Below are positions 22,241 through 34,550 of a stretch of 64,000 bases of DNA, piece after piece. The DNA lies in NCBI RefSeq assembly GCF_030265065.1, contig NC_080401.1, forward strand, positions 23,960,501-24,024,500, read 5' to 3'. Under the pieces are notes generated by a model. That model did no database searches. It had not been told where the DNA came from and saw only the letters and a list, made by a program, of their open reading frames with translations. The stretch's first letter is position 1. The number at the start of each line of letters is the position of its first letter. The DNA comes from Corythoichthys intestinalis (Eukaryota > Chordata > Actinopteri > Syngnathiformes > Syngnathidae). A program made the position numbers and the translations under genes.

Positions 22241-22474
22241 TGGTGGAGTAGTGGTATATTCGCCTGAATTCAGCGCGGGCTGCATAGCATCGATTCCCAC
22301 TCAGAGGCGGTGAGATTGTGAGTGCGAATGGTGTGTCTCTCTTCGTGTGTGCCCCTACGACTGACTGGTGACCAGTTTAGGGTGTAGTCTGCCTTTCGCC
22401 TGAAGTCAGTTGGGATGGACTCCAGCACCCCGCGACCCTGACAAGAATAACTGGTGTTAAAAATGGATGGAAAT
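22241..22474 (+). repeat. tRNA-derived SINE copy
   Basis: The head resembles a tRNA A box (AGTAGTGGTATATTCGCCTG) with a B-box-like ATCGATTCCC. The 3' body carries GACTGGTGACCAGTTTAGGG and GGATGGACTCCAGCACCCCG, ending AAAATGGATGG. The same body recurs at 24862 and, in related form, at 45117. Confidence 0.7.
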
Positions 22475-22653
22475 CAGTGCAGGCCATCTGCCATATTCTG
22501 TGAAGTCAAAATTTTGCCATTGAATGACAAATATTGCACATCTGTGAAAACAAACATTAACATGCTCAAGGGTAGGAAATAAAAAGCTATTTCAGCTGTA
22601 CGTGGAATGGCCTATAGTGTTCCCCACCTTGATTTGCCAAAGGTTGCCTATAG

Positions 22654-22889
22654 CAGGGGTTCCCAACCTATTCCACTAAGGCACACTGTGGGTGCAGGAT
22701 TTCATTCTTACCAAACAAGATGACAACACTTTTTCCCCAATCTGGTGTTTTACAAGTGCAATCAGTTGATTGCAGTCAGGTGTGGCTTGTTTTAGCAGAA
22801 GCCTCATTGGTTCAACTGTCTCTGCTGGATCGGCTGGAACAAAAACCAGGACCCACAGTGTGCCTTGAGGACTGGGTTGAAAACCCCTG
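22654..22889. mobile_element. hAT MITE (236 bp)
   Basis: CAGGGGTTCCCAACC and the inverse GGGTTGAAAACCCCTG form the ends, with exact 8-bp repeats GCCTATAG at 22646-22653 and 22890-22897. Internal sequence is shared with 18861-19093 (GTGCAATCAGTTGATTGCAG-like centre). It lies just upstream of the crtc1 promoter. Confidence 0.9.
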
Positions 22890-23205
22890 GCCTATAGATT
22901 CTACAAGGTTGTATAAAAAAAAAAAATCACTACCTTTGTCATAGAGTTCTTCCAGTTGTTTAAAAAGACAACAACTCACTTCAACATAAATGATTAGTTC
23001 TTTGGCACCTATAGTGGGTGCCACAAGATGGCATTTATAATAAAGTATTTCACTCATTGACCGCGTACCCCCATCTCACACTCTGGTCACCATACATACC
23101 ACCACCACCCGCAACCCTTAGTTTTCAATCCACACTACTTTAGATCTCTTCTTTCATTTTCCTGCCCCAAACGACTGGAGCATTCTTGACAAATAATGAA
23201 ACTTA

Positions 23206-24238
23206 AGCCCCTTACACACATGCCGAAACACCAGGAAAATCCCGGGTGTTAAACGGGCAGCGCTTGTATGTGAACACAATTTTCCGGGTCAACTGACACG
23301 GAGATTACGCAGACATTTTACGGGTCGCGTCATAGTATAATTCCCTGGAAAGTCCCAGGACGAGGGTCACAGCACGATGGCTGATGATGGAAATATCATG
23401 GCGGGCTGATCGTCACTTCCTCTTTCTTTGCTGTAAGACAAAAAGCGTTAAACAAACATCGCAATTATCAACATAGCAAACTGGAAAAAGATAAATTAAA
23501 CTGAAATCATAACTAAATTGCTACTGGATCGTAAAGCTGAGGAAGAAGAGTCCATCGTCGATATTTGGAAATGTGTGGTTTATTTTGTTGCTGATGTTAG
23601 GGTCCGCTACTGCAGAACCAAGGTTGTACCTCAAAGCAAAAAACAACGGCGGGATGCGTTCAAGGGTTTATTAAATACAACCAAAAATACACGTGATCGC
23701 TGAAAAGAGGGAATAACACAATGGGTCCGTGACAGTAGGTCGACGTAGATCAATAATACTAACCTAAGCGGTAGGCAGAGAGCTGATAAGACAACAAAAC
23801 AAATACGCTCAAATACCAGCACAACGTAGGGGATTTCAAAACAAGGGCAGCAGAGGTGTCGAATGGCGCCCAGCAGGTTAAAATCTCAGCACCCTTCTTT
23901 TGGATCGCGTGGGTTAAATACAGCCTTGATGAGCTTGGATTGGCTGCAGTTACAACGTCGGGAACGCTCCCACAAAAGGCTCTGTAAAAAAACACGATTC
24001 GACCAACATTGTGACAGCCGATTCCGACCAAAAATGACTCAATGTCCGGGTTATAAAATGGAGCCAGCAGCGCTCCCCACACAGAGAGCGCCAGTGGGCA
24101 ACACGACACAAGTCTGTGAAAGTGTCCAACCTGCATCATTCCTGGGATATCTCTCCATGCATGAAAGCAATGACGCAAGTCATTCAAGCCATATCACTTT
24201 AAACGGAAATTTACGGGGATATGTGGGTGAAAGAGGCT
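23206..24238. mobile_element. PIF/Harbinger-like element interrupted by an LTR
   Basis: AGCCCCTTACACACATGCC and, inverted, AGCCTCTTTCACCCACAT form imperfect ends flanked by TTA on both sides, consistent with the 3-bp TWA duplication of Harbinger. CCCGGGTGTTAA-type GC-rich subterminal sequence is present at the left. A solo LTR fills 23595-24016. No transposase is seen. Confidence 0.5.
23595..24016 (-). mobile_element. Solo LTR, Ty3-like, minus strand
   Basis: Read on the minus strand the element runs from TGTCACAATG to CGGACCCTAACA, about 420 bp, with a TATTTAA box and AATAAA in the expected order. Flanking 5-mers are GCTGA and GCCGA (4 of 5 match). No internal retroelement genes lie beside it, so this is a solo-LTR fossil of moderate age. 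Confidence 0.65.
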
Positions 24239-24241
24239 TTA

Positions 24242-24861
24242 CACAGGGTGGCCATACATTCTGCTTTCTGCAGGACTGTCCTTCATTTAAATGCCTCGTC
24301 CTGCAATCTGTGCATTAGAGTTGCACCAGTGTATTCACGAGTGCTCGCAACATTCAGAGCAATTACAGGTAGGCATGGTTAAGAACTTAGGAAAGTGGTA
24401 TTTTACCTAAACATCTGATATGCTGTTAACTTAAAGGGGCCAATGCCACACATGAATTTTCTATTGTCAATGTCACCTGAACTGTTGACAAGAGAGAATT
24501 TGTGAGTTGAATTAAAATTATTGTTGTTTGAGGTGTGGAGGTACCCTGGAAATGAAGGGAATGAAGGTTAGCCATAGCAAGAGTATCTGTGTGTAAATGA
24601 GAAAGACCCAAGCGGAAGAGTGAGGCTACGGGGAGAAGGGACCAAGAAGGAGGAAGAGTTTAAGTATTTAGGCTCAACAGTCCACAGGAATGGAGAATAT
24701 GGAAAAGAAGTAAAGCGAAACTGAAAAGAGATGTTAGCACACTTGCGGTGAGCAGCTTCACACGTTAGATTCGGCAGAAGTTGTTGGTGCTGAACTCTTT
24801 TGTCTTTTTGAAAATATTATAAATATCATAAAATAGTTAACTGCTCTGTGGTCAATTACCA
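24242..24861. other. Intergenic, nothing recognised
   Basis: Non-coding sequence between the Harbinger-like element and a SINE piece. No supported gene, RNA or bounded repeat was seen. Confidence 0.4.
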
Positions 24862-25014
24862 CTCAGTGGTAGTGTGAATTTGGGTGCGAATGGTTGTGTG
24901 TCTCTATGCGTGCCCTACAACTGACTCGCGACCAGTTTAGGGGGTATAGTCTGACTTTCGCCCAAAATCAATGATATGACAATGATAAGCGGTGTTGAAA
25001 ATGGATGGAGGGAA
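24862..25014 (+). repeat. SINE 3' part
   Basis: The segment matches the body of the SINE at 22241: GTGCGAATGGTTGTGTGTCT, CGCGACCAGTTTAGGG, and the end GTGTTGAAAATGGATGGA. The tRNA-like head is largely missing. Confidence 0.65.
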
Positions 25015-25102
25015 TTTTTCTGTTAAAAAAAAAAAATATATATATATACTATATATTACACATACTAGTATATACTGTGTGTGTGTATTGTTTTCCGCCA
25101 TA

Positions 25103-26547
<1,445 letters not shown>

Positions 26548-26805
26548 TAATTATATTTAAAGCGGAAATGTGAAGTAAGGTTGGCCAACCATGTTTTTGA
26601 GGAATAACAATGGCTAAACAGTTATAAGCATATTTTCGTTTTTTTTTTTTTAACGCAACCCTCCCAGATTCTTTGTTTAACCCATAGCAACGCCCTTGAC
26701 AACGAAAATGCTTTTCTTCGGCAATCTTCGGAAATTACGTCACACAGCGTAGCGAGGGAAGTACGCCATAAATCAGTATTGTTTGTTGCATTGCTTCTCA
26801 GTAAG

Positions 26806-27018
26806 ATGCCACGGCGGTGTGCGGCGATGTTTTGTTCTCACTCAAACGAAAAGTTGTATGAGTGGCCAAAGGATAGCAGGGCAAGTAAATGGACATCTTT
26901 CGTTCGTCGGAAGCAAATGAATTTCACGCCATCATCGATTAGTGTTCTCTGCTGCAAACACTTCGAAGATGCCTGCTTCCTTAACCGGTCTGCTTATGAT
27001 CAAGGATTTGCCAAAAAG
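26806..27018 (+). CDS. THAP zinc-finger exon, left arm
   Basis: From MPRRCAAMFC the frame encodes a THAP domain (C2CH zinc finger): Cys pair in CAAMFC, Trp in LYEWPKD, SVLCCKHFEDACF with the later Cys and His, and YDQG near the end. A GTAAGT donor follows the GFAKK codons. It is an exon of a transposon gene, not a host THAP gene, judging by its mirrored partner. Confidence 0.7.
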
Positions 27019-28804
27019 TAAGTGAGATTTTTGGATAGATGACTGATGACTTTGTCAAAGCAGAGCTGCCAACTGTTGTGGAATGAACAGTATAAGCTAG
27101 CAACGTTAGCCGAAAGTAAACTCGTGGCAATCCCCGATCATAGTTGTTGTTGCGTTCGCTAGGTTAAGCATGTTTAAATTGTGCGTCATCTACGATCTTG
27201 TCCGAAAGGGTTAATCCACTGTCAAATGGGAAAGGCGTGTGGATGTGCATATAAGCGGGTCGGTGTCGCGGTAATTCACGTTCACGTTGCCGTAAGAGAC
27301 ACACACCGCCAGTGAGTTTGTGCACATTTATTTGTATTTGTATTATGTATTTCCACCTTCATGCTTCAAGCATTGCATTGCATTTGTACGGTTCGGCGTT
27401 TCTTTCACGGCGATCGCTTAATAGCCTTCTAGTTTGTGTTTCGCGAGAGCCGCTGACACTGACAGGTGACAACTTAGCGTGCTGGCATTGAGTCAATCTC
27501 GCAGCGAATCAGCGAGCGGCTCAAGTCACGCAGTGAATCATGGGAAATGTCGTCTCGGGACAACACTGAAGTGGTGCTTTGTAATCTGTTCGCTTGTGTG
27601 AAAAAACTACATTTCCTCACCCCATTAGACGCCACTTCCTGCCGAGAGCCCCGAGCTGTGTTCGTTCTGTGAGCTCCATGTGTTAATAAAGAAACAAAGT
27701 TGTCAGCACGTTGTGTGTTCAATACTTTTGTAAATAAAAAGCTCATAACAAGACACTATGCACGATCCGTTTAAGAGACGCTGGAGTAGTAGGAGGCGAG
27801 GAGGAGATCAGCGAGAAGCAAAACTTTGCGGTCGAATGTGGCGGCAGTCCGCTATTATTTTGTTTTCTTATTGTTGCCACAATAAAGTGGAGAAAGCCAT
27901 CAATGACTCATCTCCTTCTTTCCCCCCAACGTTTTTATATTATTATTTTATATGCACGAGAGCTGCCGGATCTGCCAAAATGAACATAAAGTCTGATTAT
28001 TATATTTTTTTAACAATGTCATCAGATAGACAAAAACATAAAATTATGTGCAAATGCCTGCATCTTCAAATCATGAAAATAATAACAGCATTTTTCTTAC
28101 CAATCTTGTAATCTCGATGGGTCTTGTATCCATTCCATGTCAGGTAGTCTAGGCACATTGTTTGCATTCTGATTAGCGTCTGGCTAATACATGTTAGGTC
28201 CAACATAAAATTCCAACGTCCACTTCTTCCTCCAACTCTTCAAAAACTTGGATCTCCTCCCTTGCGCTCGATCTATCGCTTATATCGCTGTTTGAATCAT
28301 TGTTTGAAGGGCTTTTTATGGCGGCTGTATGTATGGAGCTGCCATCGCTGTTCCCGGTGTGACGTATCACTTCCGGGTTCGTCCCCTTTCAGGCTCGAAC
28401 TTCGGAAATGCGATTATTTTGTCAAATATACAACATATACATTATTTTTTCATGCTTTATTTGTTGGACAATGATTAATTACTTTAATTGTGACCATATA
28501 TGGCATGTTATGAAATTACTTCACATTTGGTGAGGAGAAGAGTGTGGCGTGAGAGCGAAGTCGATTGTTACAGCATTCCGCTGTTATTTTTGTTATTTGT
28601 TATTGAACTGTTGCCACAATAAAGTGAAGGAAGCCATCATTCACTCCTCTCCTTTCTATTTCCCTATTCGGGCTATTACAATATGTTCCGGGACCTGTCC
28701 ACGTGCCGTCATCCCAGCGCTGTCATATGTACTTTGCATTCCGGCACCTTATGATTTACAAATTAAGCACTGTTCCACAACAGTTATCTATCCAAAAATC
28801 ACAC

Positions 28805-29020
28805 TTACTTTTTTGCAAATCCTTGATCATAAGCAGACCGGTTGAGAAAGCAGGCATCTTTGAAGTCTTTGTAGCAGAGAACACGACTCGATGATGGCGT
28901 GAAATTAATTCGCTTAGTGCGGACAAAAGATGTCCATTTACGTGCCCTGCTATCCTTCAGCCACTCATACAACTTTTCTTTAGATTGAGAACAATACATA
29001 GCCACACACCGCCGTGGCAT
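28805..29020 (-). pseudogene. THAP exon, right arm, decayed copy
   Basis: The minus-strand copy reads MPRRCVAMYCSQSKEKLYEW and SSSRVLCYKDFKDACFLNRS. The zinc-ligand His of the left copy (CKHF) is Asp here (YKDF) and one Cys is Tyr, so this finger should not fold properly. A matching donor follows. Confidence 0.7.
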
Positions 29021-29266
29021 CTTACCGAGAAGCAATGCAACAATACTGTGTGTATGGCGGACTACCCTCGCAGTTCTCGGTGTGACGTCATTTCCGAAGA
29101 TTGTCGAAGAAAAGCATTTTCGTTGTCAAGGGCGTTGCTATGGATTAAACAAAGAATCTTGAAGGGTTGCGTTAAAAAAAATAACGAAAATATGCTTATA
29201 ATTGTTTAGCCATTGATATTATTCAAAAACATGGTTGGCTAACCTTACTTCACATTTGGTCTTTAA

Positions 29267-29637
29267 GGTCCTAAGATTGAAAATCAGCTTTCACCTATGT
29301 TCCAAAAGTCAGGCACAGTCTCTGAATAAGGAACACACAAATATAGGCCAGTACCTTTGGTTGCGTGTGCCATGAAATTGACTTTAACCAAGCTGCAGCG
29401 GACTCTCAAAATCAGTTGGATTAAGCTGTAACCTCTGATTCATCCAACCCAACGGTGCAAACTTGTCGCCAAGCACCGTAGAAAATTAATGGCCATTTTA
29501 AAATACTGCCTAAATGTTGCTCTATATTGAGATGAAGTACTCATTTTGAGCGCTCGGGCAACACGTTGCCGACCCATTTAGGGCCACTGTATTTTTGAGT
29601 TGTGTTCATGATGAGGATTCATCTATGCCAGTTAGAT
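29267..29637. other. Intergenic, nothing recognised
   Basis: Non-coding sequence between the Kolobok-like element and the next hAT copy. No gene or bounded repeat is seen. Confidence 0.4.
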
Positions 29638-29645
29638 GATTAAAT

Positions 29646-30368
29646 TAGGGCGGTCAAATTTAGCGCGTTAACGGCGGTAAATAATTTATTTCATTAATCA
29701 CGTTAAAATATTTAATGCAATTAACGCATGCTCGGCAAGACCCACTCACGCATTGCCGCAAATAACCTATGATGGCGCCGATTTACCTAAATGCAAAGCC
29801 AAGAGGCAGCGTCAAGAAGGAGCAGTAGATACAAGCAGTACTGGCACCGTAATTTAAATTGGCTAAAGCTTTTACATCTCTCCCACAACAACTAGAAATA
29901 TTGTGGGAAACGACAATGGGAAGAAAAACAATAAGTTGTTTATTTCTTAACACCCTGAATTGTTCCCAACGCAGAGAAGATATATTAATTGTTGCCACCA
30001 CACACAGTCATGGTTGCACCACTTCCCATCATGCATTTGGGCATAACAGTTAAATCGCTACAGTATCATTTACTGAAAGCTCAACAAATACACTAGATGG
30101 CAATATTTAGTCACAATATACAAACTCACATTTATCCTTTAAGAATTACAAGTCTATCCGTGGATCCCTCACAGAAAGAATTTTAATAATGTTAATGCCA
30201 TCTTGTGGATTTATTGTTATAATAAATACAGTACTTATGTACTGTTCTTATCTTTCCATTACAATAATTTACAGAAAAATATGGCATTTTAGAGATGGTT
30301 TGAATTGCGATTAATTACAATTTTTAAGCTGTGATTAACTCGATTAAAAATTTTGTTTGACAGCCCTA
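29646..30368. mobile_element. hAT non-autonomous element, family of 41549
   Basis: The left end TAGGGCGGTCAAATTTAGCG and the right end TTTGACAGCCCTA are inverted. Subterminal GCGTTAACG, CACGTTAAAATATTT and GATTAACTCGATTAAAA blocks match 41549-42496. Flanks share ATTAAA only loosely. It keeps a CATCATGCATTTGGG segment also present at 38401. Confidence 0.75.
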
Positions 30369-31825
30369 ATTAAAATGATCATTCAACACCAATTCCATGA
30401 CTGACATTGGCTCAAATAGGTGGGAGAGCAAAGAGCTAACATAACCCCAGAATTCCTTTATTTTTTCTTTCAATTTGGTGCAAATTTTTGTGCTTGCCAA
30501 TTATCATTCCCAAATTATCTATTCCATGGTAAACAATGAAAATAGAACAACGAAAGCACTGGTAATATCATTACATAATTACATGGGAATGTAATGTATA
30601 CTTGCAGATACACTGTACATATTATTACATGGATGAAGTTATTTATATTAGAACCTCTTTACCCTTGCTAAGTGTACAGTATTTTCCTGTTAAGGAAACA
30701 GTAATAAATGCATTGTAACCTGATGGTACAGTATGCATAGAAGGCAAATAATAGCACAGAAGCATAGATTTAACACAAAAAAACAAGAGCTCTTTTTAAA
30801 ATTTGGTACAGCTTTAATAATTGACTACATTCCCATTTGAGTGCCACTTCATTTATAACACACTTTAAAATATGTGCTTTTCAAGAGGGCATTACAGACA
30901 CTTCTGTTTGGTCATGATGTCCTTTTTTTCATTTTCAAATGATTTCCTAAAAATATTGAAGTATGTTGACTTCTGTTTTGCTGTCAAAAACCAAAAGACA
31001 GGTCATTTAAATTATGCTGCGAACAAAGACTCAAAAGTTTAAAACAATAAAAGTAGTACAACAGATTAAATGTTGCTGCAGAGGAGATAGGTACGTTTTG
31101 TACAAAAGCCAATAAGCACTTGAGCGCCGACATTCACATGGAGACGAATGTGTCAGGTCCACACATAACACCTAACCGTACGGGGGAAAAAAATAACTAC
31201 TTGAATATGATATTTCAGAAAACATGAGCACAAAGGAATGGAAAAAGTTAAGGACTTAGTGGTTCTCAAGAGAAATACAGTACTTTACTGATGTACAGTT
31301 GATCATTTCAAGGCAATGCATGCAAAGAATAGATTTTAGCAAGTTTGATTTCTGACTTGAAAAAATATAAAAAATTTGAAAAACTAAAAGAGCATATTTA
31401 AAGCCCCAAATGATAATTTAAAATATATTTTTGAGTCATATTTGCATGATGCATGCTGATGATGAATTTGTCAATAATGTGGCTTTTGGTAAATGATTTA
31501 ACTTTGATGAATCAAATTGCCCCAAATCATATGTATGATCAAAATGTTGTCAACTTCTTAAAATTATTGCCAAAGTTTTTTTTAACATATTTTTTTGTAA
31601 ATATTAAAAAAACAAAGACTGTCATTATTTTATTTCCTCAAAAATATGAAGGAAAAAAAAGACAGGCAATTATAATAATGATAATGCATTTAAGTGATTT
31701 GAAGTAAAACTCCACATCAAAATGTATTGCGCTATGAAGCCCCATCCAGTAATAAAACAAACTTAAATCCGTGATTACCATTGAAGGTCCTTGTTTTGAA
31801 TCATATGAGCCTGAATAACATATTT
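30369..31825 (-). other. klhl26: Probable klhl26 3'UTR plus downstream sequence
   Basis: AT-rich non-coding sequence after the klhl26 stop. On the minus strand AATAAA occurs at about 31629-31634, roughly 195 bases past the stop, and ATTAAA at about 30812. Either could end the transcript. No other gene is seen. Confidence 0.4.
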
Positions 31826-33422
31826 TCACAGCCAAGAAGTCAGATATTCAATGTGTGTCTGCGGAAGTATAATGGGTGTACAAGCAATACCAGCAAAGGA
31901 TTCAGGGAAGTGTAAATCCCTCTCCCACTCATCAGTCTCTGTGTTATACACCTGGACGATGCTTGTGACGTTGTTCAGGTGCCAATTATAGCCACCGACA
32001 ATGTAGATCTTTCTGTCCAGTAAGCAGCAGCCAGCCTCAGACTGTCCTGCTCTCATGGGGCTGAGTGTAGTCCACTGGTCACTCTGCGGATCGTAATACT
32101 CAACAGCCAACACATCAAAACAGCGGTCCACATGGTCCATGCGTCCACCCAAAGCATAGACCCGATCATTTCCACAAATCATGGCATGCAGCACTCTAGG
32201 TTCATTCATAGGCGCTCTGAAGTCCCACTGGTCAGTCATTGGGTCATAACAGTGGAGTGTTTTCTTGTCATCCAAAGATACACCATAACCACCGGAGATG
32301 TATAGCTTTTCTCCGCAGGAAGCCCCTGCATGACCCCAAATCCTACGTTTTAATGGCTCCACGTAAGTCCACTCATTTTTCTTGGGGCAGTAGCACTCCA
32401 CAGACGACAGACTGCCCGATCGATTGCGCCCTCCAGTGGCATAAAGTTTTCCGTTCAAGACCTCGAGGTGAAACTGGATGCGGGCCTCTTGCATTGGTTG
32501 GATACGTAGCCACTGATTCAAGTGCGGGTCGAAGCGCATACAGCTATCAACAGCACCTTCGCCACTTCGGTACTGTAAATGCTGCCCGCCTACAACATAC
32601 ACAAAGTTATCAACGACAGCGACACAGGCGTGGCTGCATCCTGTGTCCATCTCAGTCAATTCCTTAAACTGACGGGAAGCATTATCAGGGAGATAGTACA
32701 CCTTGCTGCTAACACTGTGGTCGTTGTCAGTGTACGGGGTCCCGCCAAAGGTGATGAAAGACACAACGTCAGAACGAATTAGTGTGCGTGGTGACTGCAT
32801 CTCATGCTGTCGGAATGGAAGAATTTGATAATTGAAGGCCTCCAGGAGGTACTGGCGGCACTGCACATCCTCTACCATGATGTCTACCCTCTGAATACTA
32901 TCTACCAGCTCGGATGAACGCATTAGGGGGAAGCGAACATGGCAGAGGACACTACTGGCTTGAGCACGGCGAGACTCATCATGCCGCAGCCATCGAATTG
33001 CCGCATGGAAAAGATCAAACTCGCTACAGTTCTTTAGTTTGTTACTTTGCAGAAAGAAGACAAGGCGCTCCATTGGAATGTGCAGGAAGTCGTCCTCCTC
33101 GGCTATTTGTAGGAAATGGCGAAAGGTGAAGGCATTCACTGACGCCTTGAGGGAGGACAAGCTGAAGGTGGTTGCCATCTGGTCGATGTGTAGGCATGTC
33201 TTAACACTCATGGCTGACTGGAGAAACTCTTCACATAGTTCCACAACAGGGACCATCTGGAGGAAGACAGCTGCTCCAAGGACATCCTGGATACAGTCCA
33301 GATCTAATGTGACCTCCGAACTGTAAGCAAAGTCTATAATATGCTTCAGGCCCCGGGCAGACAAACCTCTCAGCTCAATAGTGCTTTGATTCGACTCCTT
33401 CATACCTCCAGTGAACATAGCT
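31826..33422 (-). CDS. klhl26: klhl26 last exon (BTB end, BACK, kelch repeats)
   Basis: A TTGCAG acceptor opens the exon at the Arg codon, then AMFTGGMKESNQSTIELRGL. The remaining 531 residues are uninterrupted and hold the rest of the BTB, the whole BACK and all kelch repeats, ending EYLTSWL and a stop. One long 3' exon is normal for this gene. Confidence 0.95.
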
Positions 33423-34509
33423 CTGCAACATAAAAACAAATGCAAAAGGTAAATTTTTCATAAATATTCAGCTGAGTGAGAACAGACTCTGCAGCTACTT
33501 TCCTTAAAAAGTCAAGAGTCCCGATTTATGTGAATAACATAAAGGAATTAACTTTTATATAATCTTACACAGGTAGTCCCAGGGTTACAAAGAAATTCCG
33601 TTTCTACGCTGGCAACTTAACCCAAATTTCCATGTTAGTCGAATAAACCCTTTAAGTACCCCTAAATACCCCCTAAATCTCAAAATCCCTATCCAAAAAC
33701 ATGTATTATACATCATTGCACTGTCCTCGCCAAGACATTGGAGCTAAGTACTCGCTAGACAGGGAGCTAAAGTCCGAAATGACGACGTCAGATGTCCATG
33801 TAGTTTGCGGACTTTATTCAGCTGCTTGTGACATCAACACTTGCACAATTAAACAAAAATAAAATTAAAATCAGTTTCATCAACAATAACAGCAATTCAA
33901 ATTTGCGTTTATAACTAGCTGCTGCTAAGGCAAAACACATAAAAACGCCCCAGGTATACAACCACAATTGAAAACACACAATAAACAGTACAAAAGGTGT
34001 TATATATAGCTGTTGCCCCGGGTGAATGCTTCACAAGCAACAAATGTGGCACAGGCTTGATGTCATCTTTCCTCTCTCTCACTCCGTTGCGTGACTTCTT
34101 CATGCGCGCAAATACACCGTGTATACATGCGCGCTTACACGCTTATGGAAATACTACCTGCTCTGTGCTTCTGGCGCCAAAATAAAAGCATGCATCACAA
34201 AACAAAAGTCAAATTAATTAAAAAAAAAACAACAACAAAAAACGACTGGAGACAAAAAAAGAGGACGAGACTCCGGCGTCGTATAGTCAAAATCACGTAA
34301 GTCGGGTATGTCATGACCCAAGGACTATCTGTATATAAGTACATATGTGGCGGCCCTTCTCGCCAGGTGTCAACTCAAGACCTGGGGGCCAGATCCAGCC
34401 CACCACTTCTTTTTGTGGCCCGCAAAAGCAAATCATGCGCATTAGCTTCATGTTTCTAACTACAGTACCAAATTTGCAAAATGTTGTCACTTTTACAAAG
34501 TTGAGACTA

Positions 34510-34550
<41 letters not shown>

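Larger units (their letters stand above)
26561..29262. mobile_element. Kolobok-like element with a THAP exon in each arm
   Basis: TTAA lies outside both ends (26557-26560 and 29263-29266). The ends are inverted: AG..AAATGTGAAGTAAGG. About 450-500 bp of each arm is complementary to the other, covering GGTTGGCCAACCATG, the 5' flank and a THAP-domain exon. Kolobok transposases are known to carry THAP domains and use TTAA. The centre is a mosaic: GTTGCCACAATAAAGTG blocks recur at about 27875 and 28611, and a third end-like TTACTTCACATTTGG sits at about 28511. No catalytic transposase part was recognised. Confidence 0.65.

Noticed and set aside
27072-27748. Possible solo LTR inside the Kolobok-like element
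   Set aside because: A TATA-like box, AATAAA signals and TGTT/AACA-like ends are present, but no matching 5-bp flanks were found, so the borders and nature are not supported.
31826-33445. Plus-strand frames opposite klhl26 (32239-32667, 33039-33326)
   Set aside because: These are antisense shadows of the kelch and BACK coding sequence with no independent support.
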